A stretch of 64,000 nt of DNA from Mollicutes bacterium (GCA_003552925.1 PUOX01000031.1:1-64000); one strand, 5' to 3'; positions 16,806 to 26,450 are shown, counted from the first letter of the stretch. Notes: generated by a model not told the origin, from the letters alone. Program-made: numbers and translations.

Positions 16806-18041
16806 ATGGAAACTTTAGCCTTAATACTGGCGGGAGGAAGAGGGTCCCGCCTGGACATCCTAAGCGAAAAGCGGGTCAAGCCCGCTGTGCCCTTCGCGGG
16901 CAAATACCGCATCATCGATTTCACCCTCAGCAACTGCAGCAACTCCGGCATCTACCACATCGGCATACTCACGCAGTACCATCCCCTTTCGCTCAACGAG
17001 CACATCGGTGTGGGCAAACCGTGGGATTTGGACCGTCGCGACACGAAACTTTCCTTGCTGCAACCCGATGAGAAATGGTACAAAGGCACCGCCGATTCCG
17101 TCAAGCAAAACATCGACTACATCAAACGCTCCGGCGCGAAGTACGTCATCATCCTTTCAGGCGACCACATCTACAAGATGGATTATCGCAAGATGATCAA
17201 GCAGCACAAAGAAAAAAACGCCGATTTGACCATCGCCGTGCAAAAAGTCGCCTGGGAAGACACGCACCGTTTCGGCATTTTGAACACGGACAGCGACATG
17301 AAAATCCGCGAGTTTCAAGAAAAGCCCGAACACGCCAAAAGCAACCTCGCATCGATGGGCATCTACGTCTTCAACACCGACGCCCTGATTGAAGCGTTGC
17401 AAAACGTCCAAGAAGACAACCTCGATTTCGGCAAGCACATCATCCCGCATTTGATCGGCGGCAATGTGTACGCTTATGTGTTCGAAGGATACTGGAAGGA
17501 CGTCGGCACCTACGACGCCTATCTTGAGGCCAACCTCGAACTCACCAGCACCGTGGACAAGATTCCTTTGGACATGTACGACCGCGGTTGGCGCATCTAC
17601 ACGCGAAGCGAAGAGATGCCCTCGGTCAAAATCGGCAGCAAAGCCTCGCTCAAACAAGTGCTTGTCTCCAACGGTTCCATCGTGGCCGGCAGCGTCACAC
17701 GAAGCGTCCTTTCGCCGGGCGTAATCGTGCATCCGCATGCGAAAGTCGTCAACAGCGTCCTCTTGAACGATTGCGTCATCGAAGAGGGCGCCGTCGTCGA
17801 AAACGCGATTCTTGACAAAAACGTCCACATCGGCAAAAACGCTGTTGTCGGCTGTGGAAACAGCGACACCCCCAACAAAGAACGCCCCGACCTTTTATCA
17901 AGCGGCGTGAACGTCTTAGGAAAAGGCGTCAAGGTGGGCGAAGGTGCCGTCATCGAACGAAACTGCCGAATCTTTCCGGGCGTGCAAATCGATGAAGGCA
18001 CCATTGAAAGCGGCACGACGCTTTACCGTGACGAATCATAA
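16806..18041 (+). CDS. glgC: Glucose-1-phosphate adenylyltransferase
   Basis: GlgC makes ADP-glucose from glucose 1-phosphate and ATP. The N-terminal nucleotidyltransferase domain (about residues 1-250) has [25 protein letters not shown], and [10 protein letters not shown]. The C-terminal left-handed beta-helix carries hexapeptide repeats from about residue 280. At 411 residues it is a full-length catalytic subunit. No glgD-like regulatory paralogue follows, unlike in Bacillus. The gene ends at a terminator shared with recU. Confidence 0.96.
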   Translation: METLALILAGGRGSRLDILSEKRVKPAVPFAGKYRIIDFTLSNCSNSGIYHIGILTQYHPLSLNEHIGVGKPWDLDRRDTKLSLLQPDEKWYKGTADSVKQNIDYIKRSGAKYVIILSGDHIYKMDYRKMIKQHKEKNADLTIAVQKVAWEDTHRFGILNTDSDMKIREFQEKPEHAKSNLASMGIYVFNTDALIEALQNVQEDNLDFGKHIIPHLIGGNVYAYVFEGYWKDVGTYDAYLEANLELTSTVDKIPLDMYDRGWRIYTRSEEMPSVKIGSKASLKQVLVSNGSIVAGSVTRSVLSPGVIVHPHAKVVNSVLLNDCVIEEGAVVENAILDKNVHIGKNAVVGCGNSDTPNKERPDLLSSGVNVLGKGVKVGEGAVIERNCRIFPGVQIDEGTIESGTTLYRDES

Positions 18042-18070
18042 AAAAAAGCAGGAAATTTCCTGCTTTTTTA
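18041..18070. terminator. Bidirectional terminator between glgC and recU
   Basis: The perfect palindrome GCAGGAAATTTCCTGC (18048-18063) is flanked by an A run on the left and a T run on the right, so it can terminate both converging genes. The recU stop codon lies in the T run. Confidence 0.9.
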
Positions 18071-18652
18071 GCGCTTTTGTCGGGTTTTCAAATACGAATC
18101 GACCGCCTTCAAGTAGTCGATTCTCGGCGCAAGCGATTCCTTGATCGGATAGCCTTCCCGTTCGATTTCGGCAAGCGTCATCGACTTGCGTCCCGTCTCG
18201 GCGCGCTTCAAATAGCGTTCGAGTCGTTCAAAGGGAAGCAAAAACACCGTATCGAGACGATCGACCTTGATCAAGATGAAGGCGACGCCTCCGTGCGCCT
18301 GCACTCTTCTTAGATGTTGGATTTGGTGGTCGTGGATGTTTTTGAGGGCGTAGGAGGTTTCGTGCTTGGTCTCTTTGACGTCGAAGTCGATGTAGAAGCC
18401 CTTGTAGACGCCGTTATAGTCCGTCGTCGAAGGTTTGCGGAAGTACGCCTCGGTGATTTTCGCCATCTCCCGGCGCGGATAGGCGACGTTGACGATTTGC
18501 ACGGGGGTGGGCTTTTTGTGGATGACGGCCTTGTTTTGCTCGAGGTAATGCGCATTGGCTTCGTCGATCAGCTTTTCAAGCCCCATGCCGCGGTTGCTTT
18601 GGTTGATGCGGGGCTTGCGGTACGTCTTTTTTTTGGTCGGGTATTTGATCAT
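18068..18652 (-). CDS. recU: Holliday junction resolvase RecU
   Basis: RecU resolves four-way junctions and replaces RuvC in Bacillota. The 194-residue protein contains NRGMGLEKLIDEAN, VIHKKPTPVQIVNVAYP, STTDYNGVYKG (catalytic aspartate) and FDVKETK (metal-binding). The track ORF is longer, but MIKYPTKKKTYRKP from ATG 18652 is preferred because a GAGGTG ribosome site precedes it and the protein then matches the family start. In Bacillus the gene sits beside ponA (pbp1). Here it faces glgC, and no penicillin-binding protein gene is adjacent. Confidence 0.95.
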   Translation of the reverse strand: MIKYPTKKKTYRKPRINQSNRGMGLEKLIDEANAHYLEQNKAVIHKKPTPVQIVNVAYPRREMAKITEAYFRKPSTTDYNGVYKGFYIDFDVKETKHETSYALKNIHDHQIQHLRRVQAHGGVAFILIKVDRLDTVFLLPFERLERYLKRAETGRKSMTLAEIEREGYPIKESLAPRIDYLKAVDSYLKTRQKR

Positions 18653-18751
18653 CGGCTTCACCTCATGTTCAGTGTACCACAAAAACAAGGCCGGAACACG
18701 TGAAAAAAACCGACAAATCTCTTGCAAGATGAAAGGTTTTATGGGAAGCTA

Positions 18752-18760
18752 TGTTATAAT
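18752..18760 (+). promoter_or_regulatory. Extended -10 promoter of the RNase J gene
   Basis: TGTTATAAT lies 39 bases upstream of the RNase J start and also shares the divergent region with recU. Confidence 0.7.
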
Positions 18761-18798
18761 GATTTCGAAAGAAGCACCATGCATTAGGAGGCATATTC

Positions 18799-20478
18799 AT
18801 GGCACAAATTGATTTTTACGCACTCGGAGGCCTCGGCGAACAAGGCAAAAACATGTACGTCCTTGAAGTCAATCAAGGCATTTTTGTCTTGGACGCGGGC
18901 TTGAAATATCCTACCGACGAACTCTACGGCGTCGATGCGATTCTGCCCGATTTCACGCATTTGAAAAAGAACCGCGACCGCATCCGCGGATTGTTTTTGA
19001 GCCACGGTCACGAAGACCACATCGGCGCGGTCCCGAAACTTTTAAAAGAAGTGTCCATACCGGTATACGGCACGTATTTCACGCTGGCGCTCCTCAAAGA
19101 CGCCATGCAGGACCAATCCTTGAACCCCGACGATTACGAACTGCACACCATCACCAAAGACGATGTGTTGACGTTTAAAAACACCGAAGTTTCTTTTTAT
19201 CAAACCACGCACACAATCCCCGAATCCGTCGGCATGGCGTTTGCGACCGACGACGGCGTCATCGTCTACAGCCCCGACTACACGTTCGACCAAAACGTGG
19301 CGGCGGCGTACAAGACGTCGTTCGAGCGCCTCGCCCACATCGCCCGCCAAAACGTGCTCGCGCTACTTACCGAAAGCACCGGCGCCGAACTTAGAGGCGT
19401 CTCCCGCTCCAGCCAGCACATGGACTACGAACTCAACCAAGCCTTTTTGAAAGCGAAGGGGCACCGCATCATCGTCACGTCCTATTCGACGGACATCTTC
19501 CGCATCCAAAAAGCGGTCGACATCGCCTTGAAATACGGCCGCAAAATCGCCATCATCGGCCGCAAAGCGCAGCGGATGGTCGACATCGCCATCAACTTGG
19601 GCGTGCTCAAAATCCCCGAAGAGAAACTGCTCAAACTCAAGTTCATCGACGACAAAAACAAGAACTCCTTGAAAGACAGCGTCGTCTTGGTGACAGGCGC
19701 CCGGCACGAACCTTTTTACATGCTGCAGCGCATGATGCGCAAGCTCGACCGACTCATCCATTTGGACAGCGACGACCACATCGTCATGATGACGCCGCCT
19801 GTCGCCGGCACTGAAAAAATCGCGGCCCGCACGTTGGACATCCTCTACCGCAACGACATCACCATCACCAAAATCGACCCCGAATCCTTCCCGCCGGCGC
19901 ACGCGAGCAGTGAGGACGTCAAACTCCTCGCCAACATCCTCCGGCCCAAATATTTCATCCCGATCATCGGCGAGTACCGCCATTTCTTCGCCATGCGCAA
20001 AAACGCCAAGGAAATCGGCTACAAAGACGACGAAATCTTCACCCTGCAAAACGGTCAGGTGCTCCGCATCGTCGACGGCGAAGCCAAAGGCATCTCCGAC
20101 AACATCAAAAGCGGCGAGACCTTGGTCGACGGCATTTTGGAAGGCGATGTGCACGATGTCGTCCTCAAAGACCGCGAGATTCTCTCCCAAGACGGCATGA
20201 TGCTCGTCATCGCCCACATCAACGCCCGCAAAAAGATCACCATCGGCGACGTCGAAGTGATGAGCCGCGGGTTCGTCTACATGAAAGAAAACGAGGAACT
20301 CGTGCAAAAAGTCAACGAAATCTATCAAGCCATCGCCGAGAAGATGCTTGCGAGAAAGCAGCTCGATTGGCGCAAGTTCAAAGAAAAAATCCGCGAGGAC
20401 GTCAGCCGTTTCTTGTACAAAGAGACGCAACGCCGCCCCATCGTCATCCCCGTCCTCATCGACGTGCCCAAAGAGTGA
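18799..20478 (+). CDS. rnj: Ribonuclease J
   Basis: RNase J is a metallo-beta-lactamase/beta-CASP nuclease with 5'-3' exo- and endonuclease activity in mRNA decay and rRNA maturation. The zinc motif HGHEDHIG lies near residue 70, the beta-CASP portion follows (SYSTDIFRIQKAVD), and a third metal motif is visible in HASSEDVK. At 559 residues it has the C-terminal oligomerisation domain. One copy is seen; I cannot distinguish RnjA from RnjB. The Nudix gene follows after 10 bases. Confidence 0.95.
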   Translation: MAQIDFYALGGLGEQGKNMYVLEVNQGIFVLDAGLKYPTDELYGVDAILPDFTHLKKNRDRIRGLFLSHGHEDHIGAVPKLLKEVSIPVYGTYFTLALLKDAMQDQSLNPDDYELHTITKDDVLTFKNTEVSFYQTTHTIPESVGMAFATDDGVIVYSPDYTFDQNVAAAYKTSFERLAHIARQNVLALLTESTGAELRGVSRSSQHMDYELNQAFLKAKGHRIIVTSYSTDIFRIQKAVDIALKYGRKIAIIGRKAQRMVDIAINLGVLKIPEEKLLKLKFIDDKNKNSLKDSVVLVTGARHEPFYMLQRMMRKLDRLIHLDSDDHIVMMTPPVAGTEKIAARTLDILYRNDITITKIDPESFPPAHASSEDVKLLANILRPKYFIPIIGEYRHFFAMRKNAKEIGYKDDEIFTLQNGQVLRIVDGEAKGISDNIKSGETLVDGILEGDVHDVVLKDREILSQDGMMLVIAHINARKKITIGDVEVMSRGFVYMKENEELVQKVNEIYQAIAEKMLARKQLDWRKFKEKIREDVSRFLYKETQRRPIVIPVLIDVPKE

Positions 20479-20488
20479 GAGGTGGACT

Positions 20489-20965
20489 ATGATCATCGAA
20501 TTTTTTGAAGACGACTTGCCCAAAGAACGTTTCGAACACTTGACGCCCCGCCGTGCGGTGCGCGCCGTTGTGCAAAACGAGGACGGGATTTGCCTCGTGT
20601 ATTTGCGCAACGTCGACCGTTATACGCTTCCGGGCGGGGGCATCTGCGAAGGCGAGACGCCTTTGGACGCTTTGAAACGAGAACTGCATGAAGAAACGGG
20701 GCTTGAAATCGAAGACGCGGAACCGACCGTCACGCTCAAAGAGCATTTTCGCGACTCGGTGTGGCACCACCAGTTTTACCGGGTGAAGACGAAGGGCAAA
20801 ACCGCCAAACCCCACAAGCTCACCCCCGAAGAAAAATCCTTGGGTTTTGAAACGTTTTTCACCACCGTCGAGGATGCCATGGAACGCTTCATGCTTGAAA
20901 GCAAGAACGCCTACACCAACCAAATCCACAAACGCGAACTCATGGGCTTGCTGCACAGTCTGTGA
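20489..20965 (+). CDS. Nudix hydrolase
   Basis: This 158-residue protein has a complete Nudix box, GGGICEGETPLDALKRELHE and onward (GX5EX7REUXEEXGU), near residues 48-70, so it should hydrolyse a nucleoside diphosphate derivative. The substrate cannot be told. ATG 20489 follows gaggtgg and is used instead of the longer track start inside rnj. It is probably co-transcribed with rnj. An RNA-related substrate is an unproven possibility suggested only by that neighbour. Confidence 0.88.
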   Translation: MIIEFFEDDLPKERFEHLTPRRAVRAVVQNEDGICLVYLRNVDRYTLPGGGICEGETPLDALKRELHEETGLEIEDAEPTVTLKEHFRDSVWHHQFYRVKTKGKTAKPHKLTPEEKSLGFETFFTTVEDAMERFMLESKNAYTNQIHKRELMGLLHSL

Positions 20966-20970
20966 ACAAC

Positions 20971-21001
20971 GGCGGAAACCCCAAGCGGTTCCGCCCTTTT
21001 T
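20971..21001 (+). terminator. Terminator after the Nudix gene
   Basis: GGCGGAAACC pairs with GGTTCCGCC (20971-20980 with 20986-20994, one bulged A), followed by a T run. Confidence 0.88.
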
Positions 21002-21024
21002 GCGGGAAAATCTTTGTGTATATG

Positions 21025-21052
21025 TTTACAAAAAACCCCATTATGTTATAAT
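21025..21052 (+). promoter_or_regulatory. Promoter of tig
   Basis: TTTACA (21025-21030), a 16-base spacer and TATAAT (21047-21052), with an extended TGT before the -10. Confidence 0.82.
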
Positions 21053-21081
21053 TAACAAGAGTCAAAAATAGGAGGTAAAGT

Positions 21082-22368
21082 ATGGCAAAAGTAGAAAATT
21101 TAGGAAACTCACGCGTAAAAATAGAGGTTGAAGTCTCCCCGGAACAATTTGAGCACGGACTCGATTACGCGTTCGACAAAATCAAGGACGACGTCGAGAT
21201 CAAGGGTTTCCGCAAAGGAAAAGTCACACGAGAAGTGTACGAAAAGCACAAAGGCGTTGAGAGCCTTTACGAAGAAGCGCTCAATCACGTCATCCAAGAA
21301 ACGTATTCCGAGGTTGTGCAAAACGAGAACATCATGGTGGTTTCGCAACCGAAAATCGACTTAGACGTCACCAAGGTCAAAAAAGGCGAACCTTTCACAT
21401 ACACGGCCACCGTCGCCACAAAACCGGAAGTCACCCTCGGGCAGTACAAAGGGTTCGAGTTTGAGAAAACCGACAGCGAAGTCAGCGACGAAGAAGTCGA
21501 GAAAGAAATCGACCAACTCCGCGAACAAAACGCCGAACTCGTCGTCAAAGAAGACGGCGTCGTTGAGGACGGCGACACCGCCGTGTTCGACTTCGAAGGA
21601 TTCATCGACGGCGAAGCCTTTGAAGGCGGAAAAGCCGAAAACCACGAACTCGAAATCGGCAGCGGACGTTTCATCCCCGGATTCGAAGAGAAAATGAAAG
21701 GCATGAAAGCCGGAGAAGAAGCCGACATCGAAGTCACCTTCCCCGAGGACTACCAAGCCGAACACCTAGCGGGCAAAGACGCCACGTTCAAAGTCAAGCT
21801 CCACGAAGTCAAAGTCAAAGAAGTCCCGGAACTCAACGACGATTTCGTCAAAGACCTTGACCGCGAAGGCGTTGAAAGCGTCGAAGAACTCAAAGCGCAA
21901 ACCCGCGAGAGCTTAAAAGAGCAAAAAGAAAAAGCCAACGAAAACAAGGCCGTCGATTTTGCCGTCGACGAAGCCAGCAAAAACGCGGAAATGGAAATTG
22001 CCGAAGAGATGATCGAGGAAGAAAAGAACCGCATGAAAGACAACACCAAGCGCCAAGCGCAACAATACGGCATCGACCTCGACACCTACCTTCAGCTGAC
22101 CGGCATGGACAAAGAGCAATTTGAGGAAAACCTCCGCAAAGACGCCGAGCGTTCCATCCGCTACAACCTCACCATCGACGCCGTCGCCAAGGAAGAAAAC
22201 ATCGACGCGACGGACGAAGAAGTCGAAAACAAGATCAAAGAACTTGCCGAACAACACAACATGGACGTTGAACAAGTCCGTCAGCAAGTTCAGGATTCTG
22301 CGGTAAAACAAGAAGTGATTTTCCGCAAAACCATCGACTTCCTCGTGGACAACCTAGAAACCAAATAA
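21082..22368 (+). CDS. tig: Trigger factor
   Basis: Trigger factor is the ribosome-bound chaperone that receives nascent chains. The 428-residue protein has the N-terminal ribosome-binding domain with FRKGKVTREV (signature loop near residue 45), an FKBP-type PPIase domain (GDTAVFDFEGFIDGEAFEGG, about residues 155-240) and the long helical C-terminal chaperone domain. Lysine and glutamate are very abundant. In Bacillus clpX follows tig; here a HAD gene and ptsH intervene before lon, and clpX is absent. Confidence 0.96.
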   Translation: MAKVENLGNSRVKIEVEVSPEQFEHGLDYAFDKIKDDVEIKGFRKGKVTREVYEKHKGVESLYEEALNHVIQETYSEVVQNENIMVVSQPKIDLDVTKVKKGEPFTYTATVATKPEVTLGQYKGFEFEKTDSEVSDEEVEKEIDQLREQNAELVVKEDGVVEDGDTAVFDFEGFIDGEAFEGGKAENHELEIGSGRFIPGFEEKMKGMKAGEEADIEVTFPEDYQAEHLAGKDATFKVKLHEVKVKEVPELNDDFVKDLDREGVESVEELKAQTRESLKEQKEKANENKAVDFAVDEASKNAEMEIAEEMIEEEKNRMKDNTKRQAQQYGIDLDTYLQLTGMDKEQFEENLRKDAERSIRYNLTIDAVAKEENIDATDEEVENKIKELAEQHNMDVEQVRQQVQDSAVKQEVIFRKTIDFLVDNLETK

Positions 22369-22373
22369 ACCAA

Positions 22374-22398
22374 AAACACTTCTGCGGAAGTGTTTTTT
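22374..22398 (+). terminator. Terminator after tig
   Basis: AAACACTTC/GAAGTGTTT (22374-22382 with 22387-22395), TGCG loop, T run. Confidence 0.93.
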
Positions 22399-22412
22399 AC
22401 GGGAGTGTAACC

Positions 22413-23264
22413 ATGGTCAAACTAGCCGTATTCGACCTTGACAACACCTTGTTGACCGAGGACAAAAGACTGACCGACGCCACCATCGACGCGCTTGAGA
22501 AACTCACTCAACAAGGCGTCAACCTGGCGGTCGCCACCGGCAGGACCTTCGCACTCGCCCGCCCTTACGTGCGTGCGCTCAACATCGAGGGTCCAAACGC
22601 CTACAACAACGGCGCCCTGATTGAAACCGACAAGGGCGATACCGTCTACAAAAAAGCCATCCCCAAGCCTGCGCAAGCGCAAGTGGTCAAGTACGCCCTG
22701 CGACACAACCTCGTGTTTGTGCTTTATGGAAAGGACGCCATCTACGGCCCCGCGAACGATCGGCTCGATTTTTTCAAGCACTGGAACGAAGCCCATCCAG
22801 AGGCGAGCGTCACCATCACCGAAACCCGCGACGAAGACCTATTGAAGGCGCCCGATGCATACAAAGTGCTGATTCGCCTCCGGGAAACCGACGACGAAGA
22901 AGCCATCCTGAAGACGGTAACGGGCATTGAAGGCCTCCATGTGACCAAGAGCCAGCGAACCTTTCTCGACATCACGTCCGACGGCGCCCATAAGGGCAAC
23001 GCCATCAAACGTCTCATGGAGCACTACGGCGTCAGCGCCGAGGAGACTATGGCCTTCGGCGACAACGACAACGATGCCGAAATGTTGCAGGCGGTCCGCT
23101 TTTCATTCGCCATGAAAAATGGTACACTAAAAGCAAAAGAAGCCGCCAACCGCGAAACCAAGGACACCGCGGAGGATAACGGCGTCGCAAGAACCTTGTC
23201 CGAACTCCATATTTTGATGAAAGAGGGAGATTCCCATGGAACGAACCATCACCATCACCGATGA
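22413..23264 (+). CDS. HAD superfamily phosphatase, Cof type
   Basis: This 283-residue haloacid dehalogenase-type hydrolase has motif I DLDNTLL, motif II ATGRT, a C2-type cap, and motif IV GDNDNDAEML near residue 215. Cof-type enzymes dephosphorylate sugar phosphates or cofactor phosphates; the substrate is not predictable. Its last 29 bases overlap ptsH, giving a histidine-rich C-terminus (NHHHHR) that is just the antecedent of the HPr start region. Co-transcription with ptsH is likely. Confidence 0.87.
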   Translation: MVKLAVFDLDNTLLTEDKRLTDATIDALEKLTQQGVNLAVATGRTFALARPYVRALNIEGPNAYNNGALIETDKGDTVYKKAIPKPAQAQVVKYALRHNLVFVLYGKDAIYGPANDRLDFFKHWNEAHPEASVTITETRDEDLLKAPDAYKVLIRLRETDDEEAILKTVTGIEGLHVTKSQRTFLDITSDGAHKGNAIKRLMEHYGVSAEETMAFGDNDNDAEMLQAVRFSFAMKNGTLKAKEAANRETKDTAEDNGVARTLSELHILMKEGDSHGTNHHHHR

Positions 23265-23505
23265 AGCCGGCATGCACGCCCGTCCCGCTTCGAAGTTCTC
23301 CAAAAAGGCCGCAGAATTCGACAACGACATCACCATCGCCTATAACGGCAAAGAAGTCAATTTGAAAAGCGTCATGGGCCTTATGTCGCTTGGCATCCCG
23401 CAAAACGGGAAAGTGACCTTGAAAGTTGAAGGGGACGACGCCGAAGAAGTGTTGGACGTCTTGGAAAAGACCTTGGTCGAACTTGAATTGACGGATGAAA
23501 AATAG
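23236..23505 (+). CDS. ptsH: Phosphocarrier protein HPr
   Basis: HPr relays phosphate from Enzyme I to sugar-specific EII components. The 89-residue protein has the active-site histidine in GMHARPAS (His15 equivalent) and the regulatory serine in KSVMGLMSLGIP (Ser46 equivalent), so both PTS transfer and HPr kinase control are possible. It is not next to ptsI, which lies on the other strand at 33626-35338. The stop codon is embedded in the terminator stem that follows. Confidence 0.95.
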   Translation: MERTITITDEAGMHARPASKFSKKAAEFDNDITIAYNGKEVNLKSVMGLMSLGIPQNGKVTLKVEGDDAEEVLDVLEKTLVELELTDEK

Positions 23506-23530
23506 TGTGCCGCGGCACACTATTTTTATT
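23501..23530 (+). terminator. Terminator after ptsH
   Basis: A perfect 24-base palindrome (23501-23524, arms AATAGTGTGCCG/CGGCACACTATT) is followed by T-rich sequence. The TAG stop of ptsH lies inside the left arm. Confidence 0.92.
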
Positions 23531-23583
23531 GTTTACGTTGCATGAACGGCCGAAAATGATTATAATGTGTTAGAGTGTTTAGA

Positions 23584-23612
23584 TTGCGAAAAACCGCAAA
23601 ATGCGGTATATT
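23584..23612 (+). promoter_or_regulatory. lon promoter with operator-like inverted repeat
   Basis: TTGCGA (23584-23589), a 17-base spacer and TATATT (23607-23612). The perfect inverted repeat ACCGCA/TGCGGT (23593-23598 with 23602-23607) fills the spacer, so a protein bound there would block RNA polymerase. It is neither CIRCE nor the CtsR heptad repeat. Confidence 0.6.
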
Positions 23613-23651
23613 ATAACTAATAATAAATGTCTTAACTACGAGGTGAACCCA

Positions 23652-25991
23652 ATGTTTGAGACCACCGAAAAAACCAACGCCACCTTGCCCGCCATCGCGA
23701 TAAGAGGGCTGGCACCGTTCCCAAATACAGACGTTCGCACTGAAGTTGGACGCTCTCTTTCAAAGAGCGCCCTTTTGGAAGCGGAAAGAAACTACGACAG
23801 CCACGTGTTGCTGCTTGTGCAAAAAAATCCAAACGTCGAAGACCCTCAAGAAGAAGACCTTCTTGAATGGGGTGTCGTCGCCAAAATCGGCATCAAAATC
23901 AAACTCCCCAACGGAAACTTCAAAGTGAAGTTCGACCCCATCATGCGCGCTGAGATCGACCACTTTGAAAGCAGCGACCCCTATTTCATGGTGAACTTTG
24001 AAACACGCCCGGCCACGCACGGCGACCAGGACGAAGAAGTGGCCCTAGTTCGCATGATCATCAAACAAGTCATGGACAACGCCCAATCGCTCCTCAACAA
24101 CCCCAAGCAATCGCTTGAGGCCGTACAGTCCGGGCTGTCCAGCGACAAGCTGGCCGACAAACTCGCCAGCAATCTCAAAATTTCCGAAAACCACAAGTTC
24201 AAATATTTGAAGACCTCCTCCGTCGAAGAACGGTTGAACTATCTTCTTCAAGACATTGAAAAAGAGCGCCACATGAGCGAAATCGAAGAGAAAATCAACC
24301 GCACCGTGAAGAAGAACATCGACGAAAACCAGCGCGAATACTATCTTCGCGAAAAGCTGCGCGCCATCCAAGAAGAACTTGGCGACAAAGCCAAGAAAGA
24401 ATCGGAGATTGAAAACCTCCGCAACAAAATCTTGGAAAAGGGGATGCCCAAACACATTGAGGAAAAGGCGCTCTACGAACTCTCCCGCTATGAATCCCTT
24501 CCGGCTTCCAGCGGCGAAAGCGGCGTCATCCGCACGTATTTGGACTTCTTAATCGAACTCCCCTGGAAAGAGCAAAGCGACGATGAAACCGACATCAAAA
24601 AAGCTGAAGAGGCTTTGGAAGAAACCCATTTCGGTCTTGAAAAGGTCAAGGAACGCATCGTCGAATACCTAGCCGTCAAACTGTTGACCGGCAAAAACCC
24701 GCAAACCATCCTTTGCCTTGTCGGCCCTCCGGGCGTCGGCAAGACCTCACTTGCCCAATCGATTGCGAGCGCGCTCAACCGCAAGTTCGTCAAGCAGTCC
24801 CTGGGCGGCATCAAGGACGAATCGGAAATCCGCGGCCATCGCCGCACCTATCTCGGAGCGCTGCCCGGACGCATCCTTCAAGGCATGCGCAAGGCGAAAG
24901 TCATCAATCCGCTGTTCTTGCTCGATGAAATCGACAAACTCGGCAGCGACTACAAGGGCGACCCTTCGGCGGCCATGCTTGAAGTGCTCGACCCCGAACA
25001 AAACAAGCGCTTCTCCGACCATTACCTTGAAGACCAATACGACCTCTCCCACGTGCTCTTCATCGCCACGGGGAACTATTTGGGCCACATTCCCGCGCCC
25101 CTGCGCGACCGCATGGAAATCATCGAACTCTCCAGCTACACGGAAATCGAAAAATACAACATCGCCAAACGCCATTTGATCCGCAAACAGCTCGATTCGC
25201 ACGGCTTAGAGCAAAACAAGCTCGACATCACCGATGAAGCCATCATGAAAATGATTCGCGAATACACGCGCGAAGCCGGCGTGCGGCAGTTGGACCGCCT
25301 GTTCGGCACCATCGTGCGCAAAGCCATCAAACGCATTTTAGGCGATAAAAAAGACAAAGTCGAAGTGACCGAAGACAACTTGAAAGACTTCCTCGGCAAG
25401 CCGAAATACACCACCCATGTCGCTGACAAAGATCCGCAAATCGGCGTGGCGACCGGCCTAGCCTATACGCAGTTCGGCGGCGACACGCTTGCCGTAGAAG
25501 TCGCCTACTACAAAGGCGGCGGGAAACTCTCCCTCACCGGTCAGCTCGGCGACGTCATGAAAGAATCCGCCGAAGCCGCGCTTTCTTACATCAAAGCGAA
25601 TTATGAACAATTCGACATCCCCAAGGAACTCTTCAACGATTCGAACGTCCACATCCATGTCCCCGAAGGGTCCATTCCCAAAGATGGCCCAAGCGCCGGC
25701 ATCACCATCGCCGTCGCCTTAATCAGCTCGCTCACCAAGCAAAAAGTCGACCCGTCCATCGGCATGACGGGCGAGATTACGCTTCGAGGCCGCATTTTGC
25801 CGGTTGGCGGCTTGAAAGAAAAAGCCATCGCCGCGCACCGTAGCGGATTGAAGAAGATTCTCATCCCCAAAGAGAACGAACGCGACATCGACGACATCCC
25901 CAAAGAAGTACGCGACAAAATCGACATCAAGGCCGTGCAAAACGTCTCCGACGTGACCAAAGAAGTCTTCATCACCGAAACGAAATCCTAA
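23652..25991 (+). CDS. lon: ATP-dependent protease Lon
   Basis: LonA-type protease of 779 residues. The N-terminal substrate-binding domain (about residues 10-210) is followed by an AAA module with Walker A GPPGVGKTS near residue 360, and a C-terminal protease domain with the catalytic serine in DGPSAGI (near 680) and a downstream lysine in the GGLKEKAIAAHRSG block. ATG 23652 follows gaggtg at good spacing and removes 17 residues of the track ORF that lie over the promoter. It degrades damaged and regulatory proteins. Confidence 0.96.
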   Translation: MFETTEKTNATLPAIAIRGLAPFPNTDVRTEVGRSLSKSALLEAERNYDSHVLLLVQKNPNVEDPQEEDLLEWGVVAKIGIKIKLPNGNFKVKFDPIMRAEIDHFESSDPYFMVNFETRPATHGDQDEEVALVRMIIKQVMDNAQSLLNNPKQSLEAVQSGLSSDKLADKLASNLKISENHKFKYLKTSSVEERLNYLLQDIEKERHMSEIEEKINRTVKKNIDENQREYYLREKLRAIQEELGDKAKKESEIENLRNKILEKGMPKHIEEKALYELSRYESLPASSGESGVIRTYLDFLIELPWKEQSDDETDIKKAEEALEETHFGLEKVKERIVEYLAVKLLTGKNPQTILCLVGPPGVGKTSLAQSIASALNRKFVKQSLGGIKDESEIRGHRRTYLGALPGRILQGMRKAKVINPLFLLDEIDKLGSDYKGDPSAAMLEVLDPEQNKRFSDHYLEDQYDLSHVLFIATGNYLGHIPAPLRDRMEIIELSSYTEIEKYNIAKRHLIRKQLDSHGLEQNKLDITDEAIMKMIREYTREAGVRQLDRLFGTIVRKAIKRILGDKKDKVEVTEDNLKDFLGKPKYTTHVADKDPQIGVATGLAYTQFGGDTLAVEVAYYKGGGKLSLTGQLGDVMKESAEAALSYIKANYEQFDIPKELFNDSNVHIHVPEGSIPKDGPSAGITIAVALISSLTKQKVDPSIGMTGEITLRGRILPVGGLKEKAIAAHRSGLKKILIPKENERDIDDIPKEVRDKIDIKAVQNVSDVTKEVFITETKS

Positions 25992-26004
25992 AGGAGAGAT
26001 GCAA

Positions 26005-26418
26005 ATGGCCGTGATTCTAAAACGGCGCGTCACCGCCAAAGGCGGCCGCGAAGGCGCAATCGTCAATCCGGAGGGCTCCCTGTCTTTGAACATGGACAAG
26101 CCCGAAGAGATGAGTGGCAAGGGGGAAGGCACAAATCCCGAAGAGTTGTTCGCGGCGGGCTATGCAAGCTGTTTCGCCTCCTCGTTAGAATTCCTCATGC
26201 AGCAAGCCGGCACCTCGTATGAAGCGATTGAGGTTGAAGCGGAGGCAACGCTCAAAACCGACGGCGAGCGGGGGTTCAAGTTCGCGCTTGCACTCAATGT
26301 GCGCATCGACGGACTAAGCAACGAAGAAAAAGTCCGCTTTGCCGAGCAAGCTTCGCAGTTCTGCCCGTTTTCCAAAGCCGTCTCGGGCAACGTCGAGATC
26401 GACCTCAACATACTTTGA
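26005..26418 (+). CDS. ohr: Organic hydroperoxide resistance protein (Ohr/OsmC family)
   Basis: Ohr reduces organic hydroperoxides with a reactive cysteine pair. Both cysteines are visible: GYASCFASSLEF and FCPFSKAV. The 137-residue length and the NPEELFAAGYASCF block favour Ohr over OsmC proper. ATG 26005 is eight bases after aaggag; ATG 25999 would be too close. It follows lon by 13 bases and may share its promoter, which would link peroxide defence with proteolysis. No OhrR regulator gene is adjacent. Confidence 0.9.
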   Translation: MAVILKRRVTAKGGREGAIVNPEGSLSLNMDKPEEMSGKGEGTNPEELFAAGYASCFASSLEFLMQQAGTSYEAIEVEAEATLKTDGERGFKFALALNVRIDGLSNEEKVRFAEQASQFCPFSKAVSGNVEIDLNIL

Positions 26419-26425
26419 TTTCATA

Positions 26426-26450
26426 AACCCTCGCTAGGCGGGGGTTTTTT
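26426..26450 (+). terminator. Terminator after ohr
   Basis: AACCCTCGC pairs with GCGGGGGTT (26426-26434 with 26438-26446, one wobble) and is followed by T residues. Confidence 0.9.

Noticed and set aside
19363-20610. 415-codon minus-strand frame over the RNase J and Nudix genes
   Set aside because: Shadow ORF: the coding strand carries complete catalytic motifs, and the antisense product is low-complexity.
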